Source: DAOUFU01 sp034429275 (GTDB taxonomy: Bacteria > Chloroflexota > Anaerolineae > Aggregatilineales > Aggregatilineaceae). From it: a stretch of 10,486 nucleotides of DNA. A program made the position numbers and the translations under genes. Each line of letters starts with the position of its first letter. The first letter of the stretch is position 1. Below, piece by piece: positions 6,685-10,486 of the stretch. The notes under the pieces were generated by a model. That model searched no databases, was not told where the DNA came from, and was given only the letters and a program-made list of their open reading frames with translations. Location of the stretch: NCBI GenBank assembly GCA_034429275.1, contig DAOUFU010000235.1, positions 1 to 10,486 on the forward strand. The letters are read 5' to 3'.

Positions 6685-6924
6685 ATGACCGGTAACCATA
6701 CACCTGACCAGGGCAGCAACTGGAAAAACAAGGCCTATCTTACAGGCGGCATGATGGGCCTGACAGTTGGCCTGATCGCTGCCTACCTGTACGTGCGCGT
6801 CTCCGACGAGAACGGCGCGCAGAATCCTGGCCAGATCAAGACGATGGACATCATCGGCCTGGCAGTCGCCATGCTTGCGCTCATTCGCCAGATCACCGAT
6901 CTGGGCGCGAAGAACACCAAGTAA
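6685..6924 (+). CDS. Very small membrane protein, function unknown
   Basis: The 79-residue protein has a polar N-terminus, one clear membrane helix at about 18-37 (YLTGGMMGLTVGLIAAYLYV), a polar loop rich in Asn, Gln and Glu, and a second hydrophobic amphipathic helix at about 54-72 (MDIIGLAVAMLALIRQI). My recollection is that similar proteins, with a Gly-rich helix followed by a 'GL..L.LIRQI..LG' end, are common in Chloroflexota and have no known role. GAGGAG at 6669-6674 lies ten bases before the ATG at 6685. An in-frame TTG at 6664 is possible but sits ahead of that site. The gene is preceded by the two-helix protein and followed at 23 bases by a strong terminator, so the pair probably works together in the membrane. 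Confidence 0.75.
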   Translation: MTGNHTPDQGSNWKNKAYLTGGMMGLTVGLIAAYLYVRVSDENGAQNPGQIKTMDIIGLAVAMLALIRQITDLGAKNTK

Positions 6925-6946
6925 ACCCCGGTCTTCTGACCATCCA

Positions 6947-6971
6947 GGGGCGCTTGATGCGCCCCTCTTTT
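6947..6971 (+). terminator. Rho-independent terminator after the small membrane-protein pair
   Basis: GGGGCGC (6947-6953) pairs perfectly with GCGCCCC (6959-6965) around loop TTGAT, followed by TCTTTT (6966-6971). This is a textbook stem and T-run, 22 bases past the preceding stop. It ends four bases before the glycoside-hydrolase ATG. A CCCC at 6926-6929, next to a small GGTC/GACC hairpin (6930-6941), could pair with the GGGG of the stem and compete with it, though the terminator stem looks more stable. Confidence 0.88.
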
Positions 6972-6975
6972 GCTT

Positions 6976-8142
6976 ATGGACTGCTTCTCTCCCTTTTTTG
7001 TCGGGCCAGGACCGCGCTTCCGATCTGCGATCCGGTGGCTGTTGCGCGGTCTGGTCCTGGTGCTGGCGCTGTATTCGCTTGCACCCGCACCGGTTCACAT
7101 CCAGCTCGATCCGCCTCAAACAGTAGAAACGCTGCACCCCACGTTGTGTGTGCACACGCGCCTGACCGACGAAGTAGAGGAATGGAAAATTCAGCGCACT
7201 CTGCAGCTTGTCCGCGAGATGGGCGCGCCTACGATCGTCGAATTTTTCCCCTGGCCTTACATCGAAGCTGAGCAAGGCCACTACGATTGGACACACCCGG
7301 ACCGTATCCTTCGCCACGCACAAAACCAGGGAATAACTGTCATTGCCCGGCTGGGTCTTGTGCCAGGATGGGCGCGCCCACCGCATGATGAGAAGGTCAC
7401 CACACTGACCTATCTGGAAGAGGACTACTTCGATGAGTTCGCCAGGTTCGTTGGGGCCTTCGTGGAGCGTTATGGTGACCACATCAGCGGAGTGATCATC
7501 TGGAATGAGCCAAACCTCAGCGCTGAGTGGGGAGATCGCGCCGTCGATCCCGAAGCCTACACCCGCCTGCTCCACCTCGCCTACCAGGCCGCCCACGCTG
7601 CCAATCCAGCGATTACCGTGTTGGGCGGCGCATTGGCTCCTACCCTGGAGCCAGAGTCGAGCGGCAGCGGCATGAACGACCTGACGTACCTGGACCGTAT
7701 GTACCGGGCAGGAGCCGCCCGGTCATTTGATGGTCTTGCCGTTCACACCTATGGCTTCAAACGCCCACCAGAGGACCCCCCGGCAGAAGATATGATCAAT
7801 TTCCGCCGCGTTGAACTGCTTCGGGACATCATGGAACGCTATGGGGACGGTGGCAAGCCCATTATCATCACCGAAAGCGGATGGAACGACGATCCCCGGT
7901 GGGCGAACAGTGTACGGCCCGGCCAGCGTATCATATACACGCTCGACGCCCTGTCGATGGTCGAAGCCTGGCCCTGGGCCGATCAGTTGTGTCTGTGGAT
8001 ATTCCGCCAGCCGCTCGACCTGCGCAACCGGCGCGATGCCTATTACGCCCTGGTCTCATCGGACTTTACCATCAAGCCGATCTACCAGGCCGTCCAGGCC
8101 TACGCGCACGGTTGGGAGAACCCCTATGTCAGCTTCGACTAG
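6976..8142 (+). CDS. Membrane-anchored clan GH-A glycoside hydrolase (GH5/GH39-like)
   Basis: The 388-residue protein has a short basic N-terminus, one hydrophobic signal or anchor segment at about 18-36 (AIRWLLRGLVLVLALYSL), then a TIM-barrel glycosidase domain from about 48 to the end. Clan GH-A landmarks are visible: GAPTIVEFFPWPYIEAEQG (83-101), a strand VIARLG (122-127), the acid/base motif IIWNEPN (174-180, Glu178), LAVHTYG (254-260), and the nucleophile motif IIITESGW (296-303, Glu300). Both catalytic glutamates are therefore present and the enzyme should be a retaining beta-glycosidase acting outside the membrane; the substrate is unknown. The start is uncertain: the ATG at 6976 has no ribosome binding site and lies just past a terminator, and an in-frame TTG at 6970 overlaps its T-run. 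No better internal start retains the anchor. The stop overlaps the next gene by 17 bases. Confidence 0.85.
   Translation: MDCFSPFFVGPGPRFRSAIRWLLRGLVLVLALYSLAPAPVHIQLDPPQTVETLHPTLCVHTRLTDEVEEWKIQRTLQLVREMGAPTIVEFFPWPYIEAEQGHYDWTHPDRILRHAQNQGITVIARLGLVPGWARPPHDEKVTTLTYLEEDYFDEFARFVGAFVERYGDHISGVIIWNEPNLSAEWGDRAVDPEAYTRLLHLAYQAAHAANPAITVLGGALAPTLEPESSGSGMNDLTYLDRMYRAGAARSFDGLAVHTYGFKRPPEDPPAEDMINFRRVELLRDIMERYGDGGKPIIITESGWNDDPRWANSVRPGQRIIYTLDALSMVEAWPWADQLCLWIFRQPLDLRNRRDAYYALVSSDFTIKPIYQAVQAYAHGWENPYVSFD
8114..8120 (+). promoter_or_regulatory. Ribosome binding site for the solute-binding protein
   Basis: GGGAGAA lies inside the end of the glycoside-hydrolase gene, with its GGAG core seven bases before the ATG at 8126. 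It decides the start: the reading frame is open back to 7811, but only this ATG has a good binding site and puts the hydrophobic anchor at the N-terminus. Confidence 0.75.
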
Positions 8143-8950
8143 ATGCCATGTCGTGAGGAGTCTGCTGGTTGTCCTGATCCTCGCTGTCCTGGGAACCGCC
8201 TATGCGCTCACCCGCCCCGGCGCGCGTTTCGGCCCGCGAGATATGACCTGGTACCGCAGCCAGGTCAACCGTGATCTCTACGTCGGGGTCGATCCCAGCT
8301 ATCCCCCGTTCGCCGAATGGACACCTGAACAAATCGCAGGCATCGAGCCAGATATCGCCAGAGAGATTGGGCGTCGGCTGGGGGTAAAAACGCAGATTCT
8401 GATCATGGGGACCGACAGCCTCTATGATGCGCTGTTTACGGGGGAAGTCGATATGGTCATCGCCGGGTTGCAGGCCGACCCCGCTCAAGACGAATGGGTC
8501 CATTACACACAGTCCTATTTCGACGCAGGTGCGGTGCTGGTCTCACCCGCTCACACTCCGATCAGTGCAATCGCCCAATTGGACGGCCAAACCGTTGCAG
8601 TCGAATTGGCTTCCGGCGGAGATCAGGCTGCACAGCGATGGCAGCGTCGGCTTCATGCCCTCACCATCAAGCGCTACCTGCTGCCTGCCGATGCGATCCA
8701 GGCCGTGCTCGATGGTGAAGCTGCCGCTGCCCTTGTCGATACCATCAGCGCCCGGCAAGAACTTGCACACCAGCCCCTGCTGATCATGGCCGCAGAGACT
8801 ACCGCGCCCCAACCCTACGTGATTGCTCTGCGCGATGGTGATTTCCGCATGGTGAAGGAAGTCGAAAAAGGTCTGCGGGCCATGCAAGATGACGGCACGT
8901 TGAAGGCCATCATCGATCGCTGGCTTTCGCCTGCACGAACAACATCCTAA
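8126..8950 (+). CDS. Membrane-anchored periplasmic-type solute-binding protein (SBP_bac_3 family)
   Basis: The 274-residue protein has an N-terminal hydrophobic anchor (about 10-28, VVRSLLVVLILAVLGTAYA) with no lipobox Cys, then one family-3 solute-binding domain. Seen landmarks: LYVGVDPSYPPFAEW (51-65), GIEPDIAREIGRRLGV (72-87), LYDALFTGEVDMVIAGL (99-115), YTQSYFDAGAVLVS (127-140), LDGQTVAVELASGGDQ (152-167), VLDGEAAAALVD (194-205) and GTLKAIIDRWL (257-267). These proteins usually bind polar amino acids for an ABC importer. Here the usual T-P-x-R segment, whose Arg holds the ligand carboxylate, reads D118-P-A-Q121, while Asp205, at the usual amino-group contact, is kept. No permease or ATPase gene lies in view. 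The 17-base overlap with the hydrolase gene implies translational coupling. A sensor or orphan binding role is possible. Confidence 0.87.
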   Translation: MSASTRCHVVRSLLVVLILAVLGTAYALTRPGARFGPRDMTWYRSQVNRDLYVGVDPSYPPFAEWTPEQIAGIEPDIAREIGRRLGVKTQILIMGTDSLYDALFTGEVDMVIAGLQADPAQDEWVHYTQSYFDAGAVLVSPAHTPISAIAQLDGQTVAVELASGGDQAAQRWQRRLHALTIKRYLLPADAIQAVLDGEAAAALVDTISARQELAHQPLLIMAAETTAPQPYVIALRDGDFRMVKEVEKGLRAMQDDGTLKAIIDRWLSPARTTS

Positions 8951-8988
8951 ATCCTGAAAGTACACCCTGGCAAAGGAGCCGACATACC

Positions 8989-9351
8989 ATGCACATCCGC
9001 AATGCAGCGGCCCTCCCCGGCGTAGGAAGCGCCCACGGAGAGGTCGTATTCGAACTCATTGGCCGCGCGGCAGGCGGAAGCCACCAGCATAGCCTGGCGC
9101 AAATTGTGCTGCCGCCGGGCAAAGCCTCGCGCCGCCATTTTCACCCGGTGGCCGAAGAAAGCTACTATATCCTTTCCGGTACCGCAGAAATAGAACTAAA
9201 CGGCGAACGGGCCACCCTCGCTGCCGGAGACAGCGTCATGCTGCCCCCGACCCAGGTGCACCAGATCACGAACACTGGCGATACCGACCTGGTCTTGCTG
9301 GCCGTGTGCGTACCAGCGTGGACGCCGGATAACAGCGTGTATCTCGATTGA
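8989..9351 (+). CDS. Single-domain cupin protein, metal-binding
   Basis: The 120-residue protein is one small beta-barrel of the cupin superfamily. Cupin motif 1 is intact: Gly44, His50, His52, Glu57 and Gly64 in GKASRRHFHPVAEESYYILSG. Motif 2 follows with Gly80, Asp81, Pro86, His91 and Asn95 in GDSVMLPPTQVHQITN. The three His and the Glu form the usual metal site, so it probably binds Fe, Mn, Ni or Zn. Such small cupins include sugar isomerases, dioxygenases and ligand-binding proteins, and motifs alone do not separate these. The start at 8989 has AAAGGAG (8972-8978) ten bases upstream. It lies 38 bases after the solute-binding gene with no terminator between, so it is probably the third gene of that operon. 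No signal peptide is present, so it should be cytoplasmic. Confidence 0.88.
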   Translation: MHIRNAAALPGVGSAHGEVVFELIGRAAGGSHQHSLAQIVLPPGKASRRHFHPVAEESYYILSGTAEIELNGERATLAAGDSVMLPPTQVHQITNTGDTDLVLLAVCVPAWTPDNSVYLD

Positions 9352-9368
9352 CGGGATTCCCGGCAAAC

Positions 9369-9406
9369 GACAGCGGGCCGCCCTTTGACAGGACGGCCCG
9401 CTCGTC
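9369..9406. terminator. GC-rich hairpin between convergent genes, probable transcript end
   Basis: AGCGGGCCG (9372-9380) pairs with CGGCCCGCT (9394-9402). GAC (9369-9371) and GTC (9404-9406) extend the stem with C9403 bulged out. It lies 17 bases after the cupin stop and 26 bases past the stop of the facing minus-strand gene, so it could end transcripts from both sides. No clear T-run follows on either strand, so it may act as a weak or factor-assisted terminator or as a 3'-end protecting hairpin. Confidence 0.6.
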
Positions 9407-9432
9407 ATATGCGAGAAAACCTCACGCTGAGT

Positions 9433-10486
9433 TCATTTCTTAGATGATGTGCCAAAGCGGTCCATCAATTCGTTGAGCCGCCGTAGAACGTTGCTCTGGT
9501 TCATCCCTGCAATGACGCACAGCAGGTAGGTGATCGCCATTTCGCCCCGGCTGGCCGCTTCTTGCAGCAAATCCTCATTGGCAATCGACGCCAGCAGGAA
9601 CATCAGAAGCCCCATCACCCCGCCAAGCAAGGGGTTGAACAAGTACCAGGTAATATGGATCGGGTCAAAATCGCGCTGCTTGGTCGTGTGTCGGTCCAGC
9701 GTTAGATACCCGGAGATGAGCGCTCCCGCGCTGCCCAGCAGCAGCGGATAGTACAATGCTGTGATCACCGTGCTGCCAATCGACTCGGAAAGATCGGTCA
9801 CGGGCCGTTTGAGCAAGAACAACACTGTCAGGACGATGCCCCAACCAACATAATAGGACATCAGCATGGGGCGGTAACGCCGGATATCCTCGGTCACTTT
9901 GCGCCGGCGATTCAGGTCGGCACGGATGCGGTAGACGATCGCCCGTGCATCGTCATAATTCTGTCGCGATTCCAGCAGCAAGCCGCTGGCCCGCAGCAGC
10001 TCACGCTGATACTCGTCGGTAGCGGTGCGATCCCCCTCAACTTCTGCGACCAGTTCTTCGTGCAGAGTCTCAATCTGTTTCCACAATTTCTGGATGCGCT
10101 TGTCATCTACCAACTGGTCGAGCATCCCTTTGTCCGGCGGCGGTGTCGTCTTGAACAATTCCTCCGACCCGGTCCGCGGTGGTGCAGGGAACGGATCGCT
10201 GATGGTTGTCGGCAGTGTCTCGTCTTCCTCAGCGGAGGGCAGAAGCACTCCACCCTCATCATCCGGAGCCGCCGGGTGAAAATCGACAGGTTCTTGCTCC
10301 GATGAGTCCGGTTCATCCCGTTCCAACCGCTTGAATACCGGCTCGATCTGCTCGCGGTCCGGGGACTCCATCATCCCGTCAGACCATTCTTCAGGTTGGC
10401 GAGGTGTCAGCGCCTGGACTTCGGGAGCTGGCTCATAGGGTACACGGACAAAACCGGCGTCCTGGTCGGCCTGGCGCTCAGCGCTC
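9433..10486 (-). CDS. Multi-pass membrane protein with acidic, proline-rich N-terminal region (partial, N-terminus outside window)
   Basis: The frame is open from the stop at 9433-9435 to the right edge, giving at least 350 residues. The first in-window ATG (10372-10374) has no convincing ribosome binding site, and the 37 codons before it read as the same acidic, proline-rich style, so the true start probably lies outside. Counting from that Met: a disordered Asp/Glu/Pro-rich stretch 1-85; a charged coiled-coil-like helical region 92-168 (KLWKQIETLHEEL, then an Arg-rich end); and hydrophobic segments near 170-189, 201-226, 240-265 and 279-291, the last followed by NVLRRLNELMDRF. The final two segments, with a 'NPLLGGVMGLLMF' helix, resemble the C-terminal membrane module of uncharacterised proteins in Chloroflexota and cyanobacteria. 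I cannot name a function. It is convergent with the cupin gene and separated from it by a hairpin. Confidence 0.75.
   Translation of the reverse strand, partial: SAERQADQDAGFVRVPYEPAPEVQALTPRQPEEWSDGMMESPDREQIEPVFKRLERDEPDSSEQEPVDFHPAAPDDEGGVLLPSAEEDETLPTTISDPFPAPPRTGSEELFKTTPPPDKGMLDQLVDDKRIQKLWKQIETLHEELVAEVEGDRTATDEYQRELLRASGLLLESRQNYDDARAIVYRIRADLNRRRKVTEDIRRYRPMLMSYYVGWGIVLTVLFLLKRPVTDLSESIGSTVITALYYPLLLGSAGALISGYLTLDRHTTKQRDFDPIHITWYLFNPLLGGVMGLLMFLLASIANEDLLQEAASRGEMAITYLLCVIAGMNQSNVLRRLNELMDRFGTSSKK

Noticed and set aside
6565..7596. 343-codon open frame on the minus strand
   Set aside because: It lies antisense to the small membrane proteins and the glycoside hydrolase, crosses a terminator, and its translation has no recognisable domain; the plus-strand genes carry clear motifs.
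7811..8125. Upstream extension of the solute-binding frame
   Set aside because: It overlaps the glycoside hydrolase in another frame, and the GGGAGAA-supported ATG at 8126 places the membrane anchor at the N-terminus.

Overview
The window is about 58% GC, gene-dense and bacterial. It contains no rRNA, tRNA, CRISPR array, insertion sequence or phage gene. The gene mix points to Chloroflexota, probably an Anaerolineae-type lineage: a lipoprotein with Thr/Pro-rich linkers around an SH3-like domain, a small two-gene membrane-protein pair, RqcH, and a class III-like PPK2. This placement is inferred from protein style, not from a marker gene.

Left part (1-2187, + strand): the last 23 codons of what looks like a glycosyltransferase, a complete GT4-type glycosyltransferase, and a PPK2-family polyphosphate kinase whose ATG overlaps the glycosyltransferase stop by 4 bases. 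Facing them across 31 bases that hold a perfect 13-bp tandem repeat is rqcH (- strand, 2219-3928), the NFACT protein of ribosome-associated quality control. rqcH diverges from a DUF84/YjjX inosine/xanthosine triphosphatase, which may have its own promoter.

Middle (4034-6971, + strand): after the triphosphatase come a 501-residue lipoprotein, two small membrane proteins and a clear rho-independent terminator. The lipoprotein has two similar end domains, each with a C-x9-C pair, separated by an SH3-like domain and Thr/Pro-rich linkers. The spacer before the small membrane proteins holds a 15-bp-arm perfect inverted repeat overlapping a good sigma70-like promoter.

Right part (6976-9351, + strand): a membrane-anchored clan GH-A glycoside hydrolase, a membrane-anchored SBP_bac_3-type solute-binding protein overlapping it by 17 bases, and a single-domain cupin. 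The hydrolase start codon lies only four bases beyond the terminator T-run. A GC-rich hairpin separates the cupin from a convergent membrane protein (- strand) whose frame is open to the window edge, so its N-terminus is missing.

Most genes are housekeeping or recognisable families. No complete new defence or mobile system is visible. The parts most worth a second look are the lipoprotein architecture, the promoter-overlapping inverted repeat, and the hydrolase/binding-protein/cupin cassette, whose binding protein lacks the usual carboxylate-binding Arg and has no transporter beside it.
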